From NCBI RefSeq assembly GCF_002902565.1, contig NZ_PPRC01000001.1, positions 1-50,915 on the forward strand: DNA of 50,915 nucleotides, written 5' to 3'. Under the pieces are notes generated by a model that made no database searches, was not told the DNA's origin, and saw only the letters and a program-made list of their open reading frames with translations. Source of the stretch: Staphylococcus petrasii (GTDB taxonomy: Bacteria; Bacillota; Bacilli; Staphylococcales; Staphylococcaceae). This document shows, in pieces, positions 27,417-36,066 of this stretch. Positions within the stretch are counted from its first letter, which is position 1, and each line of letters starts with the position of its first letter. A program made the position numbers and the translations under genes.

Positions 27417-27445
27417 TTGACGCTTAATTGAGTATCGCATATAAT
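27417..27445 (+). promoter_or_regulatory. sigma-A promoter of metNPQ
   Basis: TTGACG (27417-27422), a 17-nt spacer and TATAAT (27440-27445). The leader of about 42 nt is too short for an S-box or T-box, so regulation by methionine riboswitch at this promoter can be excluded. Confidence 0.8.
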
Positions 27446-27493
27446 TCACTTATTCTTATATGTTTAATCAGAAATAGATGAGGGGGAATACGA

Positions 27494-28516
27494 TTGATTG
27501 AATTTCGAAATGTGAATAAAGTTTTTCGGAAAAAGCGAGAAACAATACATGCTTTGAAAGATGTGTCTTTCAAAATAAATAAAAATGACATATTTGGCGT
27601 TATTGGATACAGTGGCGCTGGTAAAAGTACGCTTGTTCGATTAGTGAACCAACTCGAACATACTACAGATGGCCAAGTGATTGTAGATGGTCATGAAATT
27701 AATACATATAGTGAAAAAGATCTTCGTAAAGTAAAAAAAGATATCGGTATGATATTCCAACACTTTAATTTATTAAATTCTAAAACAGTCTTTAAAAATG
27801 TTGCAATGCCACTTATTTTAAGTCATAAAAGCAGTGCGGAAATTAAAGCAAAAGTAGAAGAAATGTTAGAGTTCGTTGGTTTAGCCGATAAAAAGAATCA
27901 ATTCCCCGATGAACTTTCAGGTGGTCAAAAACAACGTGTAGCTATTGCGAGAGCGCTCGTCACAAATCCTAAAATTTTATTGTGCGATGAAGCAACAAGT
28001 GCGTTAGACCCTGCAACTACAAGTTCAATTCTCCAATTATTAAAAAATGTAAATCAAACTTTCGGTGTCACAATTATGATGATTACTCATGAAATGAGTG
28101 TTATTCAAAAAATTTGTAACCGTGTTGCTGTGATGGAACAAGGTAAAGTAGTAGAGCTTGGCACAGTTAAAGATGTATTTAGCCATCCTAAAACGAAGAC
28201 GGCTAAGAGCTTTGTCTCTACAGTGATTAGTACTGAGCCATCGATAGCGTTACGCGAATCATTTAAACGTGCAGATAATAATTACACAGATTATCAATTG
28301 TTCCTAGATAAACAACAAATTGAACAGCCTTTAGTGAATGAACTCATTCGTCAATATCAAGTCAATGTAACGATTTTATTTTCATCTATGTCGGATATTC
28401 AAGATGAAACGGTGTGTTATTTATGGTTACGTTTTGAACATGACCAACATTTTCAACGGAATAAGGTTGAAGATTACTTTAATGCACATCACATTCAATT
28501 TGAGGAGGTGCATTAG
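27494..28516 (+). CDS. metN: methionine ABC transporter ATP-binding protein
   Basis: 340 residues. The ABC ATPase domain has Walker A GYSGAGKST, signature LSGGQKQR and Walker B ILLCDEATSALD. The last 75 residues form the NIL domain (ACT-like) that binds methionine and inhibits transport, a mark of MetN. The start is TTG at 27494, 7 nt after GAGGGGG. With MetP and MetQ it imports D/L-methionine. metP begins immediately after the metN stop. Confidence 0.94.
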   Translation: MIEFRNVNKVFRKKRETIHALKDVSFKINKNDIFGVIGYSGAGKSTLVRLVNQLEHTTDGQVIVDGHEINTYSEKDLRKVKKDIGMIFQHFNLLNSKTVFKNVAMPLILSHKSSAEIKAKVEEMLEFVGLADKKNQFPDELSGGQKQRVAIARALVTNPKILLCDEATSALDPATTSSILQLLKNVNQTFGVTIMMITHEMSVIQKICNRVAVMEQGKVVELGTVKDVFSHPKTKTAKSFVSTVISTEPSIALRESFKRADNNYTDYQLFLDKQQIEQPLVNELIRQYQVNVTILFSSMSDIQDETVCYLWLRFEHDQHFQRNKVEDYFNAHHIQFEEVH

Positions 28517-29176
28517 ATGTTTGGTTCAAGTATAGATTCATCTCAATTACTTCAAGCACTATACGAAACGTTATATATGGTGACGGTCGCATTAATTATA
28601 GGGGCGTTAATTGGTATTCCATTAGGTATTTTATTAGTTGTTACTCGAAAAAATGGGATATGGCCAAATGTGATTATTCACCAAATTCTTAATCCAGTTA
28701 TTAATATTTTAAGATCTATTCCATTTATTATTTTATTAATCGCGATTGTACCATTTACTAAATTATTAGTAGGTACATCGATTGGGACGACTGCAGCAAT
28801 TGTTCCGCTAACAGTATACGTTGCACCTTACATAGCACGATTAGTTGAGAATTCATTATTAGAAGTAGATGACGGTATTATTGAAGCAGCAAAAGCAATG
28901 GGGGCTTCACCGTTACAAATTATTCGTTACTTCTTATTGCCTGAAGCATTAGGTTCACTCGTTTTAGCAATTACTACTGCCATTATTGGATTAATTGGTA
29001 GTACTGCGATGGCTGGTGCTGTCGGTGGTGGCGGTATTGGTGACTTAGCTTTAGTTTACGGTTATCAACGTTTCGATACACTTGTCATCATTATTACAGT
29101 GGTGGTTTTAGTTATTATCGTTCAAATTATTCAGTCATTAGGTAACTTTATTTCTAGAGTGATTCGAAGAAATTAG
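28517..29176 (+). CDS. metP: methionine ABC transporter permease
   Basis: 219 residues with five membrane helices. The EAA loop is VDDGIIEAAKAMGASPLQIIRYFLLPEAL, which docks onto MetN; the segment STAMAGAVGGGGIGDLALVYGYQRF is typical for MetI/MetP permeases. The ATG directly abuts the metN TAG, and the site GAGGAGG lies in the end of metN, so translation is coupled. Confidence 0.94.
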   Translation: MFGSSIDSSQLLQALYETLYMVTVALIIGALIGIPLGILLVVTRKNGIWPNVIIHQILNPVINILRSIPFIILLIAIVPFTKLLVGTSIGTTAAIVPLTVYVAPYIARLVENSLLEVDDGIIEAAKAMGASPLQIIRYFLLPEALGSLVLAITTAIIGLIGSTAMAGAVGGGGIGDLALVYGYQRFDTLVIIITVVVLVIIVQIIQSLGNFISRVIRRN

Positions 29177-29218
29177 TTATTTAAATATATATTTTCTTAA
29201 TTAGGGAGGCATTTTCAG

Positions 29219-30063
29219 ATGAAAAAATTATCGGATTATTATTAGCGTCGTTAATTGTCTTAGCGGCATGTGGCGGAGGCGGCAACGATAAGAAAGTAAC
29301 AATTGGGGTTGCTTCGAATGACACTGCTGCTTGGGAAAAGGTAAAAGAATTAGCTAAAAAAGATGGTATTGATGTCGAAATCAAGCATTTTTCAGACTAC
29401 AATGTGCCTAACAAAGCATTAAGTGATGGGGACATCGATATGAACGCATTCCAACATTTCGCATTCTTAAATGAATATAAAAAAGCACACAAAGATTCAA
29501 AAATTGAAGCAATTAGTACAACAGTGTTAGCACCATTAGGCGTTTACTCTAAAAAAGTTAAAGATATTAAAGATGTTAAAGATGGCGCAGAAGTCACTAT
29601 TCCAAATGATGTGTCTAACCAAGCTCGCGCATTAAAATTATTAGAATCAGCTGGATTATTAAAACTTAAAGATAACTTTGGTTTAAGTGGTACAACAAAA
29701 GATATTAAAGACAATCCTAAACATTTAAAAATTAAAGCAGTAGACGCGCAACAAACTGCACGTGCATTAGATGATGTAGATATTTCAGTTATCAATAATG
29801 GGGTAGCAACTAAAGCGGGATTAGATGCTAAGAAAGATCCAATCTACTTAGAAAAATCTTCTTCAGACGCAGTAAAGCCATACATCAACATTGTTGCGGT
29901 TAACTCTAAAGATAAAGACAATAAAACAATTAAGAAAATTGTAGACTTATACCATGGCAAAGAAGCGCAAGAAGCATTGAAAAAAGATACTAAAGACGGA
30001 GAAAAAGCCGTTGATTTATCACAAAAAGAAATTAAAGAAATTGAAGATAGCTTAACTAAATAA
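29219..30063 (+). pseudogene. metQ: methionine-binding lipoprotein MetQ, frameshifted in the signal peptide
   Basis: The ATG at 29219 lies at the right distance from GGGAGG but reads only MKKLSDYY before TAG at 29243. The next frame carries the rest of a normal MetQ: GLLLASLIVLAACGGGG (membrane segment and lipobox LAAC) and then DKKVTIGVASND to the end KEIEDSLTK, 277 codons with no further break. One base is missing near 29222-29232. Seven instead of six A at 29222-29227 would give MKKIIGLLLASLIVLAAC, a perfect lipoprotein start. The mature part is a NLPA-family methionine-binding protein. Without the fix, no secreted protein is made. Restarts at GTG 29404 would lack the signal peptide. It could be a slip in a homopolymer, in the cell or in the sequencing. 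Confidence 0.9.
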
Positions 30064-30078
30064 AAATAATAAAGTGAG

Positions 30079-30116
30079 AAGGCCAATTGAGTATTCATAT
30101 ACTTAATTGGTCTTTT
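30079..30116 (+). terminator. terminator of metNPQ
   Basis: AAGGCCAATTGAGTAT pairs with ATACTTAATTGGTCTT over 16 positions with wobble, with a 4-nt loop and a TTTT tail. Confidence 0.88.
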
Positions 30117-30203
30117 ACATTGTTGTATAAATGTAAATCTAAAAACATATAACAATATATAAAATTTACATTATATATATATCGCACTAAAAATTCATAC
30201 ATA

Positions 30204-30220
30204 TGTAATCAAAATGAAAT
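30204..30220 (+). promoter_or_regulatory. possible WalR box upstream of sle1
   Basis: TGTAAT-N5-TGAAAT differs at one position from the WalR consensus TGTWAH-N5-TGTWAH. It lies 150 bp before sle1, a known WalKR target in S. aureus. A second one-mismatch copy is at 30121-30137. Apart from these the 307-bp gap 30064-30370 holds only the metQ terminator and AT-rich DNA. Confidence 0.4.
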
Positions 30221-30370
30221 GGAATATTATATCAATTTGTATTAATTTAATATACGTATACTACTCGTTCGGATTAAAATGATTTACACATTAAATATAA
30301 AAAGCTTTTAATTCGGTTTCGAAATATTAATGAATAAATAACTCACGTATGGTTAAGGAGGCACTATTTC

Positions 30371-31393
30371 ATGAATAAAAAATATCTTGCGACAGCTATT
30401 ATAGGTACAGGAGCTCTAAGCTCAACGTTCTTCGGACATCAAGCTGAAGCATCGACAACACATACAGTTCGTAGTGGGGAATCAGTATGGTCTATTTCAC
30501 ATCGTTATGGTATTACAATAGCTAAACTAAAATCACTAAATGGTTTATCTTCAAACTTAATTTTTCCAAACCAAGTATTAAAAGTTTCAGGTTCTGCATC
30601 TACAAATCATTATTCAAGCCACTCATATCAAAGTAATTCAGGTAATACATATACTGTAAGAGCAGGGGATAGTTTATCATTAATTGCTAGTCGTTACGGC
30701 ACAACTTATCGTCATATTATGGACTTAAATGGTCTTAATAGTTTCTTAATATTCCCTGGGCAAAAGTTAAAAGTTTCAGGTTCGGCTACAACTCATACAT
30801 ATACACAAAATAACAATTCATCTTCAAATTCTACTGGATCAACAAGTACTTATACAGTTCATTATGGAGATTCATTATCATTAATTGCATCACGTTATAA
30901 CACAACGTACCAACATATTATGCAATTAAATGGATTAAATAATTTCTTCATTTATCCAGGTCAACAATTAAAAGTAAGTGGTACGGCACCAGTACATACG
31001 CAAACTACAAGCACTAGAAGCGTAACAACGTCACAATCAAATTATTATTCTCCAACATTCAGTCACAGTAATTTATATGATTGGGGTCAATGTACATGGC
31101 ATGTGTTTAATCGTCGTGCAGCTGTAGGTAGAGGTATTAGTACATATTGGTGGAATGCTAATAATTGGGATAATGCAGCAGCAAGAGATGGATATAGAGT
31201 TGATTATAGTCCAGCAGTAGGTGCGATTGCCCAATCAGATGCTGGTTACTATGGACACGTGGCATTTGTTGAAAGAGTAAATAGTGATGGTAGCATTTTA
31301 GTATCAGAAATGAACTACAGTGCAAGCCCAGGAATTGCTACATATCGTACAATTCCAGCATATCAAGTACGTAATTATAAATTTATTCATTAA
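30371..31393 (+). CDS. sle1: N-acetylmuramoyl-L-alanine amidase Sle1 (LysM-CHAP autolysin)
   Basis: 340 residues. A signal peptide ends at AEA-S (residue 27). Three LysM cell-wall-binding domains follow (about 31-73, 96-140 and 163-205; each of the type [18 protein letters not shown] ... PGQ.LKVSG), joined by serine/asparagine linkers. The C-terminal CHAP domain (about 230-340) has the catalytic Cys in DWGQCTWH and His in YGHVAFVE. Sle1 (Aaa) splits the peptide from the glycan and is needed to separate daughter cells; it also binds host matrix proteins. GTTAAGGAGG precedes the ATG. It is monocistronic, probably under WalKR. Confidence 0.95.
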   Translation: MNKKYLATAIIGTGALSSTFFGHQAEASTTHTVRSGESVWSISHRYGITIAKLKSLNGLSSNLIFPNQVLKVSGSASTNHYSSHSYQSNSGNTYTVRAGDSLSLIASRYGTTYRHIMDLNGLNSFLIFPGQKLKVSGSATTHTYTQNNNSSSNSTGSTSTYTVHYGDSLSLIASRYNTTYQHIMQLNGLNNFFIYPGQQLKVSGTAPVHTQTTSTRSVTTSQSNYYSPTFSHSNLYDWGQCTWHVFNRRAAVGRGISTYWWNANNWDNAAARDGYRVDYSPAVGAIAQSDAGYYGHVAFVERVNSDGSILVSEMNYSASPGIATYRTIPAYQVRNYKFIH

Positions 31394-31404
31394 TATAAAA
31401 ATAG

Positions 31405-31457
31405 AAAGGCTAGTCATACTCTAGTTCGTTTTTGAACTTTTGTATGACTAGCCTTTT
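31405..31457. terminator. bidirectional terminator after sle1
   Basis: AAAGGCTAGTCATA pairs with TATGACTAGCCTTT, with an inner GTTC/GAAC loop and T-rich flanks. It is shared with the convergent gene that stops at 31465. Confidence 0.9.
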
Positions 31458-31464
31458 ATTACTT

Positions 31465-31743
31465 TTATTGGAAATTATAGTCTTCTTTAGCTTTTCTGAA
31501 GCTTGAAGCTAAACGTGTAACATTAATAATGAATGAACCAAATGCTGTTATTTTGCGGAATTTATATGGTGATCTCATTGAAACGATGAAATCAAGTAAA
31601 GTACCGAATGCACTTAATCCTAAAGATAAATAAACTAAGTTTTTATTTTTAGCATTAAATTTAATGCCGTTATAACCATCAACGATAAAGCTAGCTGTGC
31701 TGACTAAGCTAGATAAACGTGCAGTTTTTGATTTTTTTGCCAT
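31465..31743 (-). CDS. small membrane protein, staphylococcal conserved hypothetical
   Basis: 92 residues, basic ends (MAKKSKTARLSSLVSTASF) and two hydrophobic segments (about 38-56 and 66-82). No motif or family is recognised. GGAGGG precedes the ATG. The large nested hairpin element at 31777-31912 ends only 34 nt upstream of the start codon and would be part of the 5' leader if the promoter is beyond it. Confidence 0.65.
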   Translation of the reverse strand: MAKKSKTARLSSLVSTASFIVDGYNGIKFNAKNKNLVYLSLGLSAFGTLLDFIVSMRSPYKFRKITAFGSFIINVTRLASSFRKAKEDYNFQ

Positions 31744-31776
31744 GAATAATACCCTCCGAAACGTAAGAATCTGGAT

Positions 31777-31912
31777 AAAAGCATTTAGGCTCTGGGAAAT
31801 CGCTTAACGGCGTCCCAAAAGCAGAATTTTCGGCAGACACTCTCACGATTCGACAAAATTTGAGAAACAATTTTGCTCATCGTTCGGTTCTGCTCAAATC
31901 CTAAGCGCTTTT
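31777..31912. repeat. multi-branched structured element between divergent genes
   Basis: The outer stem AAAAGCATTTAGG (31777-31789) / CCTAAGCGCTTTT (31900-31912) closes two branches. Branch A is TGGGA / TCCCA (31793-31817). Branch B is AGCAGAA (31820-31826) / TTCTGCT (31888-31894), then CGAT/ATCG (31846, 31879) and CAAAATT/AATTTTG (31854, 31869). The nesting is too orderly for chance. It may be a structured RNA, a leader element of the 92-residue gene (minus) or of the NUDIX gene (plus), or a repeat with copies elsewhere. Confidence 0.6.
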
Positions 31913-32004
31913 GTCCCGACCTTCTTTACTATTATATGTTAACATCATACTAAATTGAGTTATTTTTTTGAAGTGTAAAGCCACAAATGGAGGAATAATA
32001 TTCT

Positions 32005-32394
32005 ATGATTAAATGTGTGTGTTTAGTTGAAGAAACTGATGACAAAATATTATTGGTGCAAGTACGCCACAGAGAGAAGTATTATTTTCCTGGAGGCAAG
32101 ATTGATGAAGGCGAAACCTTACTTGATGCGATTCAAAGAGAGGTTAGGGAAGAACTAAGTTTAGACCTAGCACAAAGTGATTTCACTTATATAGGCACAG
32201 TGGTTGGAAAAGCTTATCCTCAACCAGATATGTTAACTGAATTGAATGGGTTCAAAGTTAATGTAGACATTGATTGGGATAAAGTGTCGATTGATAATGA
32301 GATTACTGATATGAAGTGGTTTGATAAGAAAGATACTTCATTAATAGCGCCCGCTGTAATTAAATGGATTGAAACATTTTCGACGAGAGAGTAG
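32005..32394 (+). CDS. NUDIX hydrolase
   Basis: 129 residues. The NUDIX box is GGKIDEGETLLDAIQREVREEL (about residues 31-52; G-x5-E-x7-REVREEL), binding magnesium and splitting a nucleoside diphosphate linked to another moiety. The conserved glycine ahead (PGG) and the C-terminal MKWFDKKD are typical of MutT-like proteins. The substrate is unknown. TGGAGG lies before the ATG. The acetyltransferase gene starts 8 nt after its stop, so the two form an operon. Confidence 0.85.
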   Translation: MIKCVCLVEETDDKILLVQVRHREKYYFPGGKIDEGETLLDAIQREVREELSLDLAQSDFTYIGTVVGKAYPQPDMLTELNGFKVNVDIDWDKVSIDNEITDMKWFDKKDTSLIAPAVIKWIETFSTRE

Positions 32395-32401
32395 GAGAAA
32401 T

Positions 32402-32869
32402 ATGCAGATTCGACGTTTTACAAATAAAGATCTTAAGTTGATTGAATCATTTAAAGTGCTTAAGGAAGATCGCAAATTTACGAGAACTCCATTACATAAT
32501 ATTGAATTAGCTCAAGAGGATAGTGAAAGATATCCGATTATTGTAATACAAAATAACAGATGCGTGGCATATTTCACTCTACATGAAGGCAGTGGCGTTG
32601 TACCCTATAGTGACAATCCTAAGGCTATGTTCTTTCGTTCATTTAGTGTAGATGCGAAACATAGGGGGCAAGGTATTGGCAAATCCATTATTGAAGCATT
32701 ACCTCACTTCATCGAACAGGAATTTCCAAATGTAAACGAAATTGTACTTACAGTAAACACTGATAATCATAAAGCTATTAGGTTGTATGAGAACGCAAGA
32801 TACAATTATACTGGGGACGCTTCTTTAGAAGGTAGGCCAGTTTATATCATGAGCTATACAATTAAATAA
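32402..32869 (+). CDS. GNAT family N-acetyltransferase
   Basis: 155 residues. Motif A is FSVDAKHRGQGIGKSIIEAL (R-G-Q-G-I-G acetyl-CoA loop), and the downstream TVNTDNHKAIRLYENARYNYTG is the classic motif B. The substrate is not evident. The ATG at 32402 follows AGTAGGAG; the upstream in-frame ATG (32369) lies inside the NUDIX gene. It is co-transcribed with the NUDIX gene. Confidence 0.87.
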   Translation: MQIRRFTNKDLKLIESFKVLKEDRKFTRTPLHNIELAQEDSERYPIIVIQNNRCVAYFTLHEGSGVVPYSDNPKAMFFRSFSVDAKHRGQGIGKSIIEALPHFIEQEFPNVNEIVLTVNTDNHKAIRLYENARYNYTGDASLEGRPVYIMSYTIK

Positions 32870-32873
32870 AAAG

Positions 32874-32917
32874 TAAGCGTCGCTACAATGTTCGATAATT
32901 GCAGGACGCTTATATTT
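32874..32917. terminator. terminator between the acetyltransferase and YibF-like genes
   Basis: TAAGCGTC (32874-32881) pairs with GACGCTTA (32905-32912), with AT-rich tails on both sides, between convergent genes. Confidence 0.75.
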
Positions 32918-33741
32918 TATCTATCTTGGTCACGTTTAATTGATGCTTCATTTTCAAGAGAAGAGGTATCAGAAGTTGTTGAATGATTAAATTTAGGGTG
33001 TTTAATCAGCATCGCGGTAATCCATGCTGTTACCGGAATGCTTAGGGCTACGGCAATGCCACCTAATAGAATGGAAATAAATTCTTGGGCGAAAATCTTC
33101 GAGTTAATAATATGTCCAAACGAATAATGGAGCTGGAAGAACCAGAAGAATAAAGTCAACTGACCACCAAAGAATGCCAAATAAATCGTGTTTGCCGAAG
33201 TGGCGAGAATTTCTCGACCTACACGCATGCCTGATTGAAATAATTCTTTGCGCGTTAAGTTAGGGTTAGCAGCATTGAGTTCGTAGATAGGCGAGCTGAT
33301 GGTAATCGTTAAATCGATGACCGCAGCAATCACGGCAAGAATGATAGTGAATACAGAAAATTGCACCATGTCGATACCAATATTCATAGAGAAAATGTAA
33401 GTTTCATCTTGTTGCTCAGTCGCAAACCCTTGTAAATGACCTAATTTAACCGATAAATAGATGCCTATAATTAAAATAATAGTGGTAGCAATGGTACCTA
33501 TAAATGCAGCTTTCGTCTTAGTGTTATAACTATTTAAAATAAATAGATTGCAAGCTGCTATGATAAAGCAAAAAATGAGTGAAACTAAATAAATAGGCGT
33601 TCCAAACATAATGAAAACAATACTAATGATTAAAATAATAAAGTTTAAAAATAGCGTTAAATAAGAAACTAACCCTTTTTTATCTCCAAAAATAATCATT
33701 AAAGCAAATAAAATAAGTGCGAGTATAAAAATTGCATTCAT
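32917..33741 (-). CDS. YibE/F family membrane protein (second of pair)
   Basis: 274 residues with about seven membrane helices. The family signature is the conserved loop between helices: AAVIDLTITISSPIYELNAANPNLTRKELFQSGMRVGREILATSANTIYLAFFGGQL. It is the YibE/YibF family, whose function is unknown. The C-terminal tail is charged. It overlaps the upstream gene by 4 nt (ATGA), so both are made together and probably form a membrane complex. Confidence 0.83.
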   Translation of the reverse strand: MNAIFILALILFALMIIFGDKKGLVSYLTLFLNFIILIISIVFIMFGTPIYLVSLIFCFIIAACNLFILNSYNTKTKAAFIGTIATTIILIIGIYLSVKLGHLQGFATEQQDETYIFSMNIGIDMVQFSVFTIILAVIAAVIDLTITISSPIYELNAANPNLTRKELFQSGMRVGREILATSANTIYLAFFGGQLTLFFWFFQLHYSFGHIINSKIFAQEFISILLGGIAVALSIPVTAWITAMLIKHPKFNHSTTSDTSSLENEASIKRDQDR

Positions 33742-34862
33742 CGTGTCATAACACCCCTTCTTTTAACCCATAGCACCATGAGGCCGATAGTGATTGGAAT
33801 TGTTAGTACTATACCAATCCCACCAGTTAGTGCACGGACTATTTCCAACGACCAATTCATTGAAATCGTATAGGTAAACGTATTAGCATTTTTTAAATAA
33901 ATTAAAAACATAGCTAAACTGCCGGATAAATAAGAGAAAAGTAAAATATTGGTCATTGTACCCATAATATCTTGACCGATATTACGACCAGCTAATGCTA
34001 AACGAGACGTAGTGATGTCAGGCGTGCGTTGAACAATTTCATACATACCACTAGAAATGGTAATCGCTACGTCCATAACAGCGCCTAATGAACCGATTAA
34101 TACGGAAGCCATAAATACATCTTTAGGCGGTAAGGTTAAAAAGCTCATGGTTTCATATTTTATGCCCGACCCACCTGTGAGTTGAATGACTAATTCTGTA
34201 ATGCCGATACATAAAAATGTGCCTAATAACGTGCTAAGCGCCGTAATCCATGTGCGCATGTGCCAACCCGTTACCAATAGTAATGTAACGATCGAAGAAA
34301 GAACAACCGCTATACTCATTAGTAAAAATAAATTTGTGGATGGCAGTTGGTTATGAATTGCTATCGCTGAAATAATCGCAATGGTATTAAATATTAACGA
34401 TAAGATGGATTGAAGCCCAACGTGTCTTCCTACTAGAAGTAACGTTACAATAAAGACGCCCACAATAGCCACAGTCAGACTATCACGCTTTTTCTCTAAA
34501 ATGGTCGCATCTTTAGGACTTTTTTGAATATGTAATAATACTTTGTCATTTTTACCAAAATATTCAGTATCTGCTTGAGATTTTACATAAGTATTATCAA
34601 TAGTTGTGGTAGCACCTTTAAATTGGCCATTAAGTATTGTTAATGTTAAGTGCTGTTTATACTTTAAGTCAGAGTTATGTTGTTCGTCTGTTACTTTTTG
34701 TGCTTTGGTTGTTTCAACTTGCGTGATTTTACCGATAGGTGTTCGATAAAAAGATGCATTAAAAAATGTAAAGACAAATAAAGCTATCATTACAATAGTG
34801 ATAATAAGCGTTATCCAATTAAGGATACGTCGTTGTAATGGTGTTTGTTTCTTTATATTCAT
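33738..34862 (-). CDS. YibE/F family membrane protein (first of pair)
   Basis: 374 residues. A short cytoplasmic start and first helix (about 16-35) precede an extracellular beta-rich domain (about 36-130; LTLTILNGQFKGATTTIDNTYVKSQAD), followed by about seven helices. The YibE/F loop AVMDVAITISSGMYEIVQRTPDITTSRLALAGRNIGQDIMGTMTNILLFSYLSGSL is plain. The soluble part is missing in the partner, which suggests a division of tasks. AGAGGT precedes the ATG. Confidence 0.83.
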   Translation of the reverse strand: MNIKKQTPLQRRILNWITLIITIVMIALFVFTFFNASFYRTPIGKITQVETTKAQKVTDEQHNSDLKYKQHLTLTILNGQFKGATTTIDNTYVKSQADTEYFGKNDKVLLHIQKSPKDATILEKKRDSLTVAIVGVFIVTLLLVGRHVGLQSILSLIFNTIAIISAIAIHNQLPSTNLFLLMSIAVVLSSIVTLLLVTGWHMRTWITALSTLLGTFLCIGITELVIQLTGGSGIKYETMSFLTLPPKDVFMASVLIGSLGAVMDVAITISSGMYEIVQRTPDITTSRLALAGRNIGQDIMGTMTNILLFSYLSGSLAMFLIYLKNANTFTYTISMNWSLEIVRALTGGIGIVLTIPITIGLMVLWVKRRGVMTR

Positions 34863-34915
34863 TAATCATAAACCTCTTTAACTTTCTATTTCTGCCCTTT
34901 ATTATGACAGGGGTG

Positions 34916-34957
34916 ATTATACGCCTCCACAATTGATTATTCAAATAGTAACTATTT
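34916..34957 (-). promoter_or_regulatory. promoter and palindrome of the YibE/F operon
   Basis: On the minus strand TTGAAT (34944-34939), a 17-nt spacer and TATAAT (34921-34916). A 15-nt palindrome AAATAGT-T-ACTATTT (34957-34943) overlaps the upstream edge of the -35 box and could be an operator. Confidence 0.5.
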
Positions 34958-35017
34958 TGATTTACGGATTTTAAACCCGGGATGGCCACTTAAAATATCC
35001 TTATTTGTCACTGATTT

Positions 35018-35905
35018 CTAATGATAAGTCGACACTTTACTCAATAGTTGTTGTATTAAATTCAATAAATTAAGTACGTCTATTTTTTTATTGTCTTTTT
35101 TTGCGATAGCGCAAAATGAACGTTTTAGCTCCGTATGTGCTAGCGAAATATCATATATTTGTTGATCAACATTATTAAACGTTACATAGTCAGGCACAAT
35201 GACATATCCTCGTTGCTGTTTTAATAAGTATTTCGCTAATAATTCTGTTCCTACAATATTAGTAGAAGTTTTTAGAGCGCTTTTTAATTTACGTTCTATG
35301 CTAGGAGCAAGTGGTGTCAGTGTATATAACATTTGTTTCTCAAATTGAGAGAGTGGCGGTTGCGTTGCTAAAGCCACCGCATCATCTTTTGGCACATATA
35401 TATGATAAGTTTCTTCAAATAAAGGTTTTAGTGATAAGTGTTTATCTTGTTGTAATTCTGGCGTTATCTCAACTAATCCTATATCTAACGCTCCGGTATG
35501 AATCTTTTCAATAATCTCTGGCGTTGTCATTAATGTTGGCATTACCGTGCTCTCATAATTCTGTTCAAAAGATTGAATGAGAGACGTAATCATCTTCGAG
35601 ATATAACTTTCTTCAAATCCGACATTAATAATATGTGCATTTTTAAGTTTTTCTTTTTGGAAAAGGGCAACTGTTTCATCTAATTGTCCTAAAATTTGAG
35701 TGGCTTGGGTTAATAAAGCTTTGCCCTGAGAGGTTAGATGAATATTACGTCCTTGTCTATTAAATAATGTCACTTGTAACTCTTGTTCTAACAAGGTGAT
35801 TTGCCTACTTATGGCAGACTGAGCAATATTCAATTCTAATGCTGCTTCAGAAATATGTTCACGTTTTGCGACTTCAACGAAATATTTAAGTTGTTTAATC
35901 TCCAA
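35018..35905 (-). CDS. gltC: LysR-type regulator GltC
   Basis: 295 residues. The winged HTH is at residues 1-60 (MEIKQLKYFVEVAKREHISEAALELNIAQSAISRQITLLEQEL), with the effector domain of periplasmic-binding fold behind it. The position divergent to gltB and the LysR subtype indicate GltC, activator of gltBD in Bacillus and staphylococci. The start is TTG at 35905, with GAGGGAA before it. The HTH is intact even though its main target gltB carries a stop codon here. Confidence 0.9.
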   Translation of the reverse strand: MEIKQLKYFVEVAKREHISEAALELNIAQSAISRQITLLEQELQVTLFNRQGRNIHLTSQGKALLTQATQILGQLDETVALFQKEKLKNAHIINVGFEESYISKMITSLIQSFEQNYESTVMPTLMTTPEIIEKIHTGALDIGLVEITPELQQDKHLSLKPLFEETYHIYVPKDDAVALATQPPLSQFEKQMLYTLTPLAPSIERKLKSALKTSTNIVGTELLAKYLLKQQRGYVIVPDYVTFNNVDQQIYDISLAHTELKRSFCAIAKKDNKKIDVLNLLNLIQQLLSKVSTYH

Positions 35906-35986
35906 TACGTTCCCTCGCTTTCAGTTGTGCTAATTATCATGGTGTTATTCATCTATTTTTTAGAACGGTATCATCTATTTAATATA

Positions 35987-36015
35987 TTGTTCAGATAAAT
36001 ATTTTACATTATATT
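35987..36015 (+). promoter_or_regulatory. gltB promoter
   Basis: TTGTTC (35987-35992), a 17-nt spacer and TATATT (36010-36015). GltC would bind just upstream, where T-N11-A type half-sites occur (around 35940-35985), but I cannot fix them. Confidence 0.55.
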
Positions 36016-36066
36016 AATTATTATTAACAGTAAATTTTCTGAAAATTCTCAAAAGGAGTGGGCATC

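Noticed and set aside
27330..27493. S-box or T-box before metN
   Set aside because: The promoter leaves a leader of only about 42 nt and no conserved riboswitch words are present.
29404..30063. Short MetQ starting at GTG 29404
   Set aside because: The frame is open and homologous well upstream of that codon, including the lipobox; the true gene starts at 29219 with a lost base.
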